Source: Paenibacillus antarcticus
GTDB taxonomy: Bacteria; Bacillota; Bacilli; Paenibacillales; Paenibacillaceae
Assembly: GCF_001637225.1 (NCBI RefSeq)
Contig: NZ_LVJI01000035.1
Coordinates: forward strand, 1 to 64,000
Reading direction: 5' to 3'
Length of the DNA stretch: 64,000 nt
Both the position numbers and the translations under genes were made by a program. Of this stretch, positions 36,950 to 50,500 are shown piece by piece. Under the pieces are notes generated by a model. That model saw nothing but the letters and a program-made list of their open reading frames with translations. It had not been told where the DNA came from and made no database searches. Each line of letters begins with the position of its first letter. Within the stretch, counting starts at the first letter, position 1.

Positions 36950-37752
36950 TGTTGAAACAATGGGGTCTTATGTTAGCAAAAGTTGGCGTTATTATCGGGA
37001 TTTATTTTGCTTGGTTCTTCACGGCACTTTATATATTCAATCATTTCATTTATCAGGATAATGCCTGGTTTCAACAGAATACATTAATCTTTATCGTCTT
37101 TAATGATATTGTGAGCTTCCCACTTATGTACCTCGCACTGAAATATATTTTTAAAGTGAATATATTTCAAGCTGCACGGTATCGGAAGATGGGGGCGAGG
37201 GCGCTTGTGCTCTCCCTACTTATTGGCTTAGGAGCAGGGTTATTTACAGTTGCATTCGCACAATGGCCTGGAATTCAATCCGAATTAGTACAATTCAATG
37301 TTCTTTTCGATTATCTTTATCGGGTTGAGTGGTATGTGTTTCTACTGTTCCTTCTTCTTGGAAACATATATAAGGAAACGTTATTTAGAGGGGTACTCCT
37401 TAATGCGTTTAGAGGCGTCCTTCCATTAGTTATTTCTATTGTTCTTCAAGGTATTTTGTACGGCGTATTATTTTTTACCGGCGATATCCCTCTATCGATT
37501 TACGGGTTTCTAGGAGCTGTTATTTTTGCTCTGATCTACGTCTGGTTCGATTCCATATGGGCGCCCATAGCCGCTCAAGTGGCTTGCCAAGGCATACAGT
37601 ATATCTTGTGGCATTGGGGTCCTAAGACGGACAATCTTCCTGTCTTAATAACTGGAATGGTTATATCTCTCATAATCATTGTTCTTGGAATGTTCTTATC
37701 TAAGCGGGAGGTTCGTAATACATCAACAAACCAAGGGGCGATTAATCTGTGA
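36949..37752 (+). CDS. CPBP-family membrane protein 2 (active-site residues lost)
   Basis: ATG 36949 is chosen because it overlaps the previous stop and has GAGTGGGGGG upstream; the longer upstream frame would overlap the preceding gene. The 267-residue multi-helix protein has the CPBP layout, but motif 1 reads YKETLFR (Lys142-Glu143, first Glu lost). The motif-2 His is replaced (LYGVLFF) and motif 3 is WAPIAAQ. It is therefore probably not a protease and may work as a structural or immunity partner of its neighbours. Its stop overlaps the start of the third gene (GTGA). Confidence 0.75.
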   Translation: MLKQWGLMLAKVGVIIGIYFAWFFTALYIFNHFIYQDNAWFQQNTLIFIVFNDIVSFPLMYLALKYIFKVNIFQAARYRKMGARALVLSLLIGLGAGLFTVAFAQWPGIQSELVQFNVLFDYLYRVEWYVFLLFLLLGNIYKETLFRGVLLNAFRGVLPLVISIVLQGILYGVLFFTGDIPLSIYGFLGAVIFALIYVWFDSIWAPIAAQVACQGIQYILWHWGPKTDNLPVLITGMVISLIIIVLGMFLSKREVRNTSTNQGAINL

Positions 37753-38543
37753 GAACAGTATTGATATTCGCTAAATCTCTGTTATATCTCATCATTTATG
37801 CAGGAACCGTCATGCTTATGAATACAGCGATATACAACTGGATATCACAGCCGGATCTCAAAACTTGGTTTGACAACAATCCAGCAAGCATTTTTATTAT
37901 CGCTAACCTAATTGTTCTTGCACTCTATATACCTCTGCAACGCTTGCAACGTGTTTCTTTTGCGGATCTGGGCTTTGTCTCTCCGAAATCGTTGCTCGTT
38001 AGCGCTGGAGCGGGTCTGTCACTGGGTCTGTTTATTGCATCATTCTCAGGGATCTCTTGGATCAAAGACAACTACCCTGAAATAGCTAATCTAGTAACGT
38101 TCATTATTGATGGAGGACACTTTTTAGTTATTTTGTTTGGCAGCATCCTACTAGGCTCTTTATTGGAAGAATGGCTCTTCCGTGGTTTGTTGCTACATTT
38201 GTTCCGCGAGCGATTCTCCACACTATTGTCGGTATTGCTACAAGCTGTATTTTTTGGGGCTGTCTTTATGAATATAACTGTGGGTCTCTTTGCGGCACTA
38301 GGAGCAGTTATTTATGGTGTGATTCGTGTCTCGACAGGGTCGCTATGGTCGTCATTAATTACACATATGATCAGTACGACCTCCCTGTATGTTGTATCGC
38401 TTTTCATAAAAGAATGGTCTTCAGCAACGGTGGTTGCACTTACCATTATTAGCGGATTGGCGCTATTAGCTCATATCTTTGTTCTATTATTTCGTTCTCG
38501 CCGGCTGCCACGGAATAAGCAAACAGCAGGTAGCTTCAAATAG
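37749..38543 (+). CDS. CPBP-family membrane protein 3 (best-preserved active site)
   Basis: The start is GTG 37749, overlapping the previous stop. The 264-residue protein has several transmembrane helices. Motif 1 LEEWLFRG is intact (Glu140, Glu141, Arg145) and motif 3 keeps its His (LWSSLITH, His206), but motif 2 lacks its His (VFFGAVFMN). Of the three paralogues this is the most likely to retain metal binding. It ends 21 bp before PKS-NRPS2. Roles open to inference are self-immunity, processing of a lipidated precursor, or assisting export; the cluster has no obvious dedicated exporter. Confidence 0.78.
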   Translation: MRTVLIFAKSLLYLIIYAGTVMLMNTAIYNWISQPDLKTWFDNNPASIFIIANLIVLALYIPLQRLQRVSFADLGFVSPKSLLVSAGAGLSLGLFIASFSGISWIKDNYPEIANLVTFIIDGGHFLVILFGSILLGSLLEEWLFRGLLLHLFRERFSTLLSVLLQAVFFGAVFMNITVGLFAALGAVIYGVIRVSTGSLWSSLITHMISTTSLYVVSLFIKEWSSATVVALTIISGLALLAHIFVLLFRSRRLPRNKQTAGSFK

Positions 38544-38564
38544 AGTAGGAAGGGAGTGTGAGGC

Positions 38565-41500
38565 ATGTTTCAACTTGATCTGCTGGAGGAGAAATCGGAT
38601 ATACTCAAATCGGACATATTCGATGATGAAATTATAGAAACATCATTAAACGAAATAGCAATTGTAGGTATTTCCGCAAAGTTGCCTCAGGCTCAGACTC
38701 ATAACGAATTTTGGGACGTGTTGCTTAGTGGTATCGATTGTGTAGGTGAATTTCCAGCGTCTCGTCGACGTGAACTTGAGCCGTATTTACACAAGCTGGG
38801 AGCAATGTACAACAACGTTTCTATATTTGATGGAGCATATCTGGACGATATTTCATCATTTGATTATTCATTCTTTCGGTTATCTCCCAAAGAAGCCTCT
38901 TTGATGAGTCCCAACCAGAGGTTATTTCTACAGACGGCTTGTAACGCACTTGAGGATGGTGGATATGGGGGAGAGGCGCTTCAAGGTACACGTACGGGTG
39001 TTTTTATCGGTCATAATGCGGATGCGTTGCATGATTACAAAAGAGTGATCGAGGCGGTTAACCCGGAAGCTCTCTCTTTAGCGGCACCAGGTAACTTAAG
39101 CTCAATGATAGCAAGCCGGATCTCATATTTACTCAATCTAAGAGGACCGGCGATTAGTGTAGACACAGCATGTTCATCGTCGCTCGTGGCAGTTCATCTG
39201 GCTTGTCAGTCTATTCGCAGTGGAGAATGTGACACGGCATTGGCTGGCAGCGTAAAGATCAATCTATTACCGCTTGATATCGGTATTCGGTTAGGTATTG
39301 AATCAAGCGATAATCGTGCCAAACCGTTTGATGATTCCTCGGATGGAACAGGTATCGGGGACGGTGTTGTAGCCATGTTACTTAAACCACTGTCTACAGC
39401 GCTTCAAGATGGAGATCATATCTATGCTGTCATTAAAGGTAGTGCTACCAATCAAGACGGAAGTTCAGTTGGTATTACTGCTCCGAATGCGTTGGCACAA
39501 GAGGATGTGATTGTTCGTGCTTGGGAAGCTGCGGGAATTGATCCTGAGACGGTGACTTATATGGAAGCACACGGTACGGGGACTATGCTTGGAGATCCGA
39601 TTGAGGTTGATGGTATAACACGTGCATTCAGCCGATTTACGGATAAAATGCAGTTCTGTGCAATCGGTTCTGTTAAAAGTAATATCGGTCACCTAGATCA
39701 TGCGGCTGGTATTGCCGGTTTACTAAAGGGAGTACTCTCGCTCTACAATAAACAACTTCCGCCGACGTTACATTTTCGATTACCCAATCGCAAAATTTCA
39801 TTTGTTGATTCACCTCTCTATGTGAATAACGAGTTGATGCCATGGAGCGATGAAGACGGGGCGAGACGATGTGGGGTTAGTGCATTTGGTATGAGTGGTA
39901 CCAATTGTCATGTCGTATTAGAGGAAGCTCCTCAAATAAACAATGAGATTAGTAAGAATGATGTGAGTATTCTCTGCTTATCTGGGCATAGCAAGAGAGC
40001 ACTGAAACAGATCGTTCAGAATTATCAGGAATGGATATCCGCCCGTGATATGGATAGTTGGAGCATGGAAGACCTTTGTTTCACCGCCGCCACGGGACGT
40101 GGTCATTACAAGTATAGACTTGCTATCGTTGCTACTGATCAGGTTGAGCTTAGAAGAATTCTTAACTCACTCGACATCGAGCGGATTGGGGACAAGAATA
40201 CGCAGGATGTGTATTATGGGCTGTCAGCTTCGTCGGACGCTGTTATTAGTGACGAAGTACTTGTGCAGGAGCTTCTGGATCACGAAGCGAGCGGTGAACG
40301 AAGAGACCGCGGGATATTAAACCAAATAGCTGAGCGTTATGTTGCTGGCGTTAGAATGGATTGGGCACGGATGTACAGTAGAGGGTCTCGTCAACGTATT
40401 CCTATCCCCGTATATCCTTTCGACCGGCATTCCTGTTGGGTTGAAGAGTCAAGTGACAAGCCGAATATTTCCCCTCTCTCCATGATTCAGGACCTGTGGA
40501 CACGCAATGAGGTTCCAGCGGACTTGAGAATCGAAATGGAAGAAACATTTGCTAAATGGCGTGGTAGGCTTCAGCAGCAGTATCAAGTAGATAAGGGGCA
40601 AGGTAAAGCCGTATTACTACTCGGTGAATGCGGCAATATGGAAGTGGGACAAAGCGTAGCAGAGGTATGGGGGGAGATACTCGGATACAACGAGCTTCAT
40701 ACCGAGGCCAATTTCTATGAGCTTGGCGGCGATTCTATCATTGCTCTCAAAATTATGAATAGGTTGAGTGAACGATTGAGTGTTCGGCTTGAAGTCGTTG
40801 ATCTGCTCGCTAACCCTGTACTGGGATCGTTTGTAGATGAAGTAGCTGAACGTCGATTGAAGTCTGTTCAAGAAGTGAAGGATGAAGCAATCATCATATT
40901 GCCGATTCCATCCGCCGAGCATTATGCCATATCTTCTCCGCAGCAACGAATGTATCTTCAGCAGTTGGCAACGCCTGGCGATCGAAGCTATAATTTGCCG
41001 GAACTCCTACACATTGATGGCGTTATTGATGCGGCTAAGCTGGAATCTTCCATTCAGACACTCATTCAACGCCATGAGATGTTGAGAACATCGTTTGCTG
41101 TTGTTGAGGGAGAAATTCGGCAGATTGTTCATGAAGATGTATCCTTTACTTTAAATAGGTTGCAGGTGAACGAAGAAGATCTTTCGTTGGTGTTACAAAA
41201 TATGTTTGTTCCGTTTGATCTAAGCAAGGCTCCACTACTTTATGCGACATTACTCACGATTAATCCAGACCAACATGTACTGTTGTTGGATCTTCATCAT
41301 ATTGCTTCTGATGGGATGTCGGCAGGTATATTACTCAGTGAGCTTATTAGGATTTACCGTGGAGATCTATTAGAACCACTTAAGCTGCAATACCGTGATT
41401 ATGCTGCTTGGCAGCAACAACTACCGCAATCGGAACGGATGGAGCGTCAGCGTCAGTACTGGATGAATCAATGTGAGGGAGAATGGCCTGTTCTTCAGTT

Positions 41501-44500
41501 ACCAACGGACTTTCCTCGTCCTCCTGTGAAGAGTAGTCGTGGCGAGACCTTTGATCTTTATATGGATGTTGGGTTGAGTGCAAGTATTCGAGAATTGGCA
41601 AAAGGGACGGAAAGCACATTATTTATGGTATTGCTCTCTGCATATTACACACTGCTTGCGAAGTATACGGGTGGAGAAGATTTTGCTGTCGGTACACCCA
41701 TTTCCGGACGCGTAAATCGTGAAGTAGAGTCAGTTGTGGGTATGTTTGTAGGTACTCTTGTGTTGCGAGGCTACCCACAAGCCGATAAAACGTTCCTACA
41801 GTTGTTGTCTGAGGTGAAAGCAACAGCGGTTAACGCATATAAAAATGCAGATTTCCCATTTGAAGAGTTAGTTCAACTGGTCGACAGACGTGATGCAAGT
41901 CGAAATCCTCTGTTCGATACGATGTTTATTATGCAAAATTTGAATACGCCAGACTTTTCCGGAGATGGTCTGACCTATAAGCATGAACGATTCCCCCATG
42001 GAACGGCTAAATACGATCTAATGATTCAAGCAGTCGAAGGAAAAGAAGGGATTCGTTTAGTCGTCGAGTATTGTACCGATTTATTCCGTCCTGAGACTGC
42101 ACAGACATTTATGCGGCATTATATATCCTTATTACAGTACGTAGCAAACAATCCAGGACATACATTAGCGGACTGCGAAATGTTATCTGTTCAAGATTAT
42201 AATCAACTTCTAACTGATTTCGGAAGTCGTGATACACAGTTCGACCCACCGCGTAGGTTTCATGAATCTTTCGAGGAGCAGGTGCAGTGGGTGCCGGAGA
42301 GTTGCGCGATTTCGCATCGGGGAGAGTCGATTACATACAGAGAACTCAATGAACGATCGAATCGATTGGCTCGAAGGCTTCAACGAAGCGGCGTAGGTGC
42401 CCATACCATTGTAGGTGTCATGGCAGAAAGATCCATACCTATGCTGGTAGGTATGATCGCTATCATGAAAGCGGGCGGCGCTTATTTACCCATTGACCCG
42501 AATTTCCCTCAAAAACGGATTGATTATTTATTGTCTGATAGTGAAACGAAACTTCTTCTAACAGATCAAATGGATGCTGTGGAAATTGAATCTTCAATAG
42601 AATTGATCGGGCTTGATGGCGATTATGTATATGAGGGTGATGAAAGTAATCTGGAGATGACAGGTTCTGTTGAAGATCCTATGTATGTTATTTATACTTC
42701 TGGATCCACAGGCGAACCCAAGGGTGTAGTTGTATCCCACCGTAGCTTATTCAATTTCAGTCATTCGCTCAAGCGGTTTTTTGGTGAGAGGTTCGATGAA
42801 CGCGATCGATGCTTAAGTCTGACGAACATTTCGTTTGATGTGAGTGTATGCGAGCTGTTTATGCCGCTTATGTTTGGTGCAAGCGTCATCCTCTATCCTG
42901 AGCCCAAACTGATTGACCCAAGGCAACTTGCTTCCGTAATCGCCTCGGAGGGGGTGACCTTTGCCTACATTCCTCCGACGCTACTTAAAGATGTTGCGCG
43001 CGCATTGGAGCAATCGAAAGTTAAACTTCAGCTAAACAAAATGCTAGTCGGGGTTGAACCTATTAAGGATGAGACTCTGGAGTTATTCGTAAGTCTGAAT
43101 CCAAATATATGTATTGTAAACGGATATGGACCGACTGAGGCAACGATTTGTTCCAACATGTATGTGTATGAACATGGAATGCCATCTGGAAAGACTGTGC
43201 CTATTGGAGGACCGATGCATGGCGTCGAAATTTATATATTAGGCTTCGGGGACAGACTCGCCCCAATAGGGGTAACTGGAGAACTTTGTATCGCGGGTAG
43301 CGGTCTAGCACTAGGTTACTATAACAAACCCGAGTTGACTGCAAGTCGTTTTGTCCGGCATCCAATGCTGGACGGTAAGCTGTTGTATCGTACGGGTGAC
43401 CTAGCGAAATGGCTACCAGACGGCAATGCCATGTATATGGGCAGATTGGATCACCAGATTAAAATTAGAGGCATTCGTGTTGAGTTGGGTGAAATACAGA
43501 CACACTTGTTACGGCATGAGGCGGTAGAGGAAGCTTTTGTCATCGCTACTGAAGACAATGAGGGTGACAAAAGGATATGCGCTTATATTGTTCTGAATCG
43601 TGAAATCGAAAAGGCTGAAATTAAAAATAGCCTGAAGAGCAAGTTGCCTGATTACATGATCCCATCTTATTTAATAGCGATTGATGCGATACCACTCACA
43701 CCAAATGGTAAGGTAGATCGCAAGGCTCTGCCTGAGCCTTCCCTCCAGTTGCAGGAAGTAAGAGATGTTGTATTGCCACGTACAACATTGGAAGCGAATG
43801 TAGCTGAGGTCTGGCAAGATGTATTAGGCTTCGGTGGGTTTAGTATTTACGATGATTTTTTCGAGCTTGGTGGTCATTCACTTAAAGCTGCAGTTCTGGC
43901 GGGCCGAATTCATGCGAAGATTGGCATCGAGGTGCCCCTCGGTATCCTGTTCCAGGCACCCACTGTTGTATTGATGGCAGGGTGGATTTCAGACGAGGTA
44001 AATCGCAATGGAGGTCAGTTAACACCGACATATGAACGAATTCAGCGACAACCAGATCAGGCGAATTATCCGATGTCACGGGCACAAAGAAGATTATATT
44101 TATTGGGGCTATTGTCAGCAGAAGATACAGCATATAACTTGTCATTTGTTATGCATATACGTGGGAAGCTGGACGTCGTCAAGCTTACGGAGGCATTTGT
44201 TGCAGTCATCACGAGACATGAAATTTTGAGGACAACTTTTCATTATGAGGGGATTGAGTTCAACCAGCGTATCCACACTAATCTGATGTTCGAACTTGAG
44301 AACATTGAATTGAGTGAAGATGAGAAATCTAGCATGTTGTCCGATTCTACAATAGTGACAACCAAGGATTTTATCGATGGGCTGATGTTGAAGTTTATAC
44401 AACCATTCGACTTGGAAACAGGGCCCTTGCTTCGTGTGGGTCTGGTTTCGATGGAGCAGGATGGTCACTTACTATTGCTGGACATGCATCATATTGTGTC

Positions 44501-47500
44501 TGACGGTGTATCCATTGGCGTGCTGGTGAAGGAGCTGACTGACCTCTACGGAGGTAACATTCCTTTGGATCTTCCTATACAGTACAGAGATTATTCAGTA
44601 TGGCAAGAACTGAAACTGCAAGGAGCTAGCTATGCGGGGCACCAGGAACATTGGTTGCAGACGTTCGAAGGAGAGTTACCTGTATTGGAGTTACCAACGG
44701 ACAAGACACGTCCGTCGGTTCAAAGCTATGAAGGACGGACCATTCATTTTACTTTGAATGCAGAAGTGGCACAAGGCGCTCGTCGATTAGCGCGTGAGAA
44801 TAACACAACGCTTTATACGGTCTTATTAGGTGCTTATGCGATATTACTAGGCAGATACAGCGGACAAGAGGACATGATTATCGGTACGCCTGTAGCTGGT
44901 CGCAGCCATGTTGATGTGGAAGGCTTAATCGGAATGTTCGTTAATACAGTTGCCGTTCGAACTCGACCAGAAGAAGAGCGGACGTTGGGTGAGTACGTAA
45001 ATCTGCTTCATCATGAAGTATTACTTGCGCTGGAGCATCAGGAGTATCCGTTTGAGGAACTGGTAGAGCGGTTGGCCATTGAGAAGGACCAAAGTCGTAA
45101 TCCACTGTTCGATACGATGTTTATTTTGCAAAATATGGATCACTCGGTACTGAAAGCGGGAGAATTAACTTTCGAGCAATTACAGTTCGATCCAGGGATA
45201 AGTAAATTCGATCTGACCATGATTGCAGCAGAAAGTGGAAACGAAATCGAGTTTACTTTGGAATATGCAACGAGCTTGTTCCATGAAGAGACGATACAGC
45301 GATTAGCGCGTCATTATCTCGCAATTGTAAGTGAGATGACCGTTAGCGACGGATCCACACGAAGATTAGGTAATTTAGTTATGATGGATGACGAAGAAAA
45401 AGCTCAGTTATTAACCGTGTTTAATCGTAGCGAGAGTGAAGTTGGGACAGATGGCTTCATCCCTGCCGATGAACATGCACAATGGGTAAGTATTTTAACT
45501 GAGATTGAACAACAAGCAGAGCGAACGCCGGATGCAGCAGCGATTCAGTGTGGTACGCAGCAAATGACGTATCGTGAACTGAACGAACAGGCAAACGGTC
45601 TAGCGCACACGCTTCGTAGTCGTGGCGTTGGGCCCGAACGTATCGTTGCGCTGATGGCAGACCGTTCACCACAGTTGATTGTAGCTATCCTCGGCATAAT
45701 GAAGTCTGGTGGAGCGTATGTCGCGATAGATCCGTCCTATCCAGCAGAGCGTATAAGTTGGATGCTAGAGGATTGCGGCGAGCAACTATTGTTGACGGAG
45801 AAAGCGTACGCGGGAAGAGTACCAAGTGCAGTCGAAGAATGGTATCTAGATGACCCAGATCTGTATGCTATGGAGCGCAGTAATCTCGAATCAGTGTGCC
45901 ATCCGGATCATCTGGCCTACGTGCTATATACATCAGGTTCAACGGGTAGACCGAAGGGTGCAATGATCGAGCATCGAGGATTAGCAAGCTTCGTGAAGGG
46001 ATTCAGAGATTCACTTCCAATGGCGGAAGGGCAAGGCATACTAGCGATGGCTACGGTATCGTTCGATATCTTTGTCGTGGAGAGTCTACTACCACTGACA
46101 CTAGGTATGCGGATTGTGCTTGCGAATGAAGAGGAACGTAACGACGCGTATTTATTACAAGAACTTATGGCTAAGCACGAGGTAGATGTCCTCCAAATTA
46201 CACCATCGCGGTTTAAGTGGTGGATGGCACAAGTAGGGCAGACCGAGAGTTGGAAAGCACTAAGCGTAGTCATGATTGGAGCCGAGCCGTTAACACTGGA
46301 GTTGCTGGAACGGTTACGTAGAGTAACGCAGGCGCGAATCTTTAATCTGTATGGACCAACAGAGACGACGGTATGGACATCGGTGTGCGAAGTGACGGAA
46401 GGGGAAGTCATTACGATTGGTACGCCGATTGCGGGTGCAGGGATGGTCGTATTGAATGCCAAGTTGCAGCCACAGCCAATAGGTGTTGTTGGAGAACTAT
46501 ATATTGGTGGTTCAGGCGTAGGACGTGGATATCTAAGTCATCCTGAATGGAACGAAGGCGTGTTTATTTCGAATCCGTTCTGTGCGGGTGAACGAATGTA
46601 CCGGACAGGAGATCTAGGCAGGAGACTGGCAAACGGCGAATTTGTATATGCAGGTCGTCGGGATCATCAGGTGAAGATACGTGGACACCGGATCGAGATT
46701 GGCGAAGTAGAGCAACAGTTGCTGAGTTATGGACAAGTGAAGGAAGCAAACGTTATGGCGTTTAAAGAAGCTGACGGTGAGTATGCGCTTTGTGCGTATG
46801 TTGTCTTGGATGAACATTGGGGAGTGGAAAATGATAGCCAGTCCCTCTCAGGTGTAACTTCGGAATTGAGACAACACCTGAGTGGTAGGTTACCTGCGTA
46901 TATGATTCCATCTTACGTCATGTCACTGCAATCCATCCCACTGACACCGACAGGTAAGGTAGATCGTAAGGCGCTACCGAAGCCGGAGGTATCTGAGCGG
47001 AGCGAACCTCAGCATACGCCGCCAAGAAATGAGACGGAGCGTAGATTGACTGCACTTTGGCAAGACCTACTGCAAATAGACAACATTGGAGCGACAGACA
47101 GCTTCTTCGAGCTCGGGGGTCACTCACTTAAGGCGGCAGCATTAGTTAGTCGTGTACAGGAGCAATTCGGAGTGCATGTGTCACTTAGGGCATTGTTCTT
47201 GAATTCAACGGTGGAGTCATTGGCGGCTGTTATCGATGCCGATGGTGAGCGTAAACAAGCTTATCAAGCAATCCAGCGTCAAGCAGATCGAGAGTATTAC
47301 CCGATGTCGCGCGCACAGAGAAGGCAATTTATGCTCCAGCTTATATCTGGGGAAGCGACGATGTATCATGTACCGTTCGCGGTACAGATTCGTGGCAAGC
47401 TAGATTCCGTAAGACTTGCGGAAGCATTCGGAGCTTTAGTTGCTAGGCATGAGAGCTTGCGGACGACGTTTCACTATATGGATGGGGAGTTCACCCAACG

Positions 47501-50500
47501 GATTCATCCTGTTCAAGAGTTTGAGCATGGAATTGATTCATATGGAGCATTCAAATTAGAGCAATATGTCTTAGAAAGAGAAATAACCGACAAATGGGTT
47601 CTGGGATCTGTTATTTCCGCGGATTGTCAGCAGACAGTTACAGATACATTGGCAGACGGACTGATGGATGATCTAATGACACAGTTTGTAAGACCATTTG
47701 ATCTCGGAAGAGACTCACTACTACGAGCAGGACTTATTCGACTAGATGAGCATTGTCAACTACTGTTGCTAGATATGCATCATATCGTGACAGATGGTGT
47801 ATCTGTGAGCGTGCTTCTGAAAGAATTGACCGCACTATATAGCGGCGATGAGCTGCCGGAGCTACGAGTACAATATCGGGATTACAGTGCTTGGCAGGAA
47901 GAGCGACTTAGTGGAGAAGTGTACGAGTCACATGAGCGTTATTGGTTGGAGACGTTCTCAGGTGAGTTACCGATGCTTGTGTTGCCCAATGACAAGCCGC
48001 GCCCATTGATACAGAGCTTTGAGGGACAAAGGTATGCGTTCATGTTAGACGAAGAGCTTACGAAGCGAGCACATCGTCTAGCCAGAGAGCAAGGTACGAC
48101 GCTTTATACTGTGCTAATGAGTGCGTACGCGGTGCTGCTTGGTAAGTACAGTGGGCTAGAGGATATTGTGATTGGTACGCCAGTGGCGGGTCGAGGTCAT
48201 GTCGATGTAGAAGGTTTGATTGGTATGTTCATCAATACGGTGGCGATTCGTTGTCGACCACAACTAGGTCGAACGGTAGGCAGTTATATTAAGGAGCTGC
48301 ATGATTATGTACTTCTTGCGTTGGAACATCAAGAGTATCCTTTCGAGGATCTGGTGGAGCGACTTGAGCTTGAGAAAGATCAGAGTCACAATCCACTGTT
48401 CGATACCATGTTTATTCTGCAAAATATGGAACGTTCAGCGCTTGAAGCTGGAGGCCTGATTTTCGAGTCGATGCCGTTTGAGCCAGGTGTCAGTAAGTTC
48501 GATCTGACACTGGAGGCAGTGGAGAGCGGAGCGGAAATTATGTTCAGCATGGAATACGCAACTGCGTTATTCCACGAAGAAACAATTATACGAATGGCGG
48601 ATCATTACTGTGCAATTATTCAAGAGATGACAGCGGACAGAGGGATAGAAAGAACCCTTGGCGAGCTGAAATTATTGAATGAAGCTGAACGCATTGAGCT
48701 GTTAGATGTATTCGAGAGCAGTATCTTGATGAACAATGGAACGATTATTAATGCTCAGAAGGAAGAGTGTACTACGAAATGGGACGGTTGCACTGATAAA
48801 CAGGAACTTCCTCAGTCCCATACGTCTTCGGACTGGAAATCTATACTCTTAGAGATCGAACAACAAGCAGAGCGAACGCCTGACGCAGCAGCGATTCAGT
48901 GTGGTACGGAGCAAATGACGTATCGTGAACTGAACGAACAGGCAAATGGTCTAGCGCACACGCTTCGTAGTCGTGGCGTTGGGCCCGAACGTATCGTTGC
49001 TCTGATGGCAGACCGCTCACCGCAGTTGATTGTAGCTATCCTCGGCATAATGAAGGCGGGTGGAGCGTATGTCGCGATTGATCCGTCCTATCCAACAGAG
49101 CGTATAAGTTGGATGCTAGAGGATTGCGGCGAGCAACTATTGTTGACGGAGAAAGCGTACGCGGGAAGAGTACCAAGTGCGGTCGAAGAATGGTATCTAG
49201 ATGACCCAGATCTGTATGCTACGGAGCGCAGTAATCTCGAATCTGTATGCGAACCGAATCATCTGGCTTACGTGCTGTATACATCAGGTTCAACAGGCAG
49301 ACCGAAGGGTGCTATGATCGAGCATCGGGGATTGGCCAGCTTCATTAAGGGATTCAGAGATTCACTTCCAATGGCGGAAGGGCAAGGCATACTAGCGATG
49401 GCTACGGTATCGTTCGATATCTTTATCGTGGAGAGTCTACTACCACTGACACTGGGTATGCGGATTGTGCTTGCGAATGAAGAGGAGCGTAACGACGCGT
49501 ATTTATTACAAGAACTTATGGCTAAGCACGAGGTAGATGTCCTCCAAATTACACCATCGCGGTTTAAGTGGTGGATGGCACAAGTAGGGCAGACCGAGAG
49601 TTGGAAAGCACTAAGCGTAGTCATGATTGGAGCCGAGCCGTTAACACTGGAGTTGCTGGAACGGTTACGTAGAGTAACGCAGGCGCGAATCTTTAATCTG
49701 TATGGACCAACAGAGACGACGGTATGGACATCGGTATGCGAAGTGACGGAAGGGGAAGTCATTACGATTGGTACGCCGATTGCGGGTGCAGGTATGGTCG
49801 TATTGAATGCCAAGTTACAGCTGCAACCGATAGGTGTTGTTGGAGAACTATACATTGGTGGTTCAGGCGTAGGGCGTGGATATCTAAGTCATCCTGAATG
49901 GAACGAGGGCGTATTTATTCCGAATCCGTTCTGTGTGGGTGAACGAATGTACCGGACAGGAGATCTAGGCAGGAGACTGGCAAACGGCGAATTTGTATAT
50001 GCAGGTCGTCGGGATCATCAGGTGAAGATACGCGGACACCGAATTGAGATTGGTGAAGTGGAGCAGCAGTTGCTGAGTCATGCACATGTGAAGGAAGTTG
50101 TTGTTGTGGCGTTTAAAGAGGGAGATGGCGAGCATGCGTTATGTGCGTATGTTGTCATGGATGCATATCAGAGAATCGAAAATGATAGCCAATCCCTCTC
50201 TATCATGACGTCGGAACTACGACAGCATCTTAGCAGCAGGCTACCTGCGTATATGATTCCGGCTCACGTAGTTCCTATGGAGGCGATCCCACTAACCCCA
50301 ACAGGTAAGGTTGATCGTAAGGTACTACCGAAGCCTGCACGAACTGAGTTAAGTCAGCGACAGTATGTGGCACCAAGAAATGATACGGAGCGCAGATTGG
50401 CTGTTCTATGGCAGGAGTTATTGCAAACTGATCATATTGGAGTAACAGACAGCTTCTTTGAACTCGGAGGTCATTCGCTTAAAGCTGCAGCATTAGTGAG

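Noticed and set aside
45917..49855. Long minus-strand ORFs (181 and 195 codons) inside NRPS2
   Set aside because: They are mirror images of the duplicated adenylation segments, appear twice for that reason, and have no ribosome-binding site or known fold.
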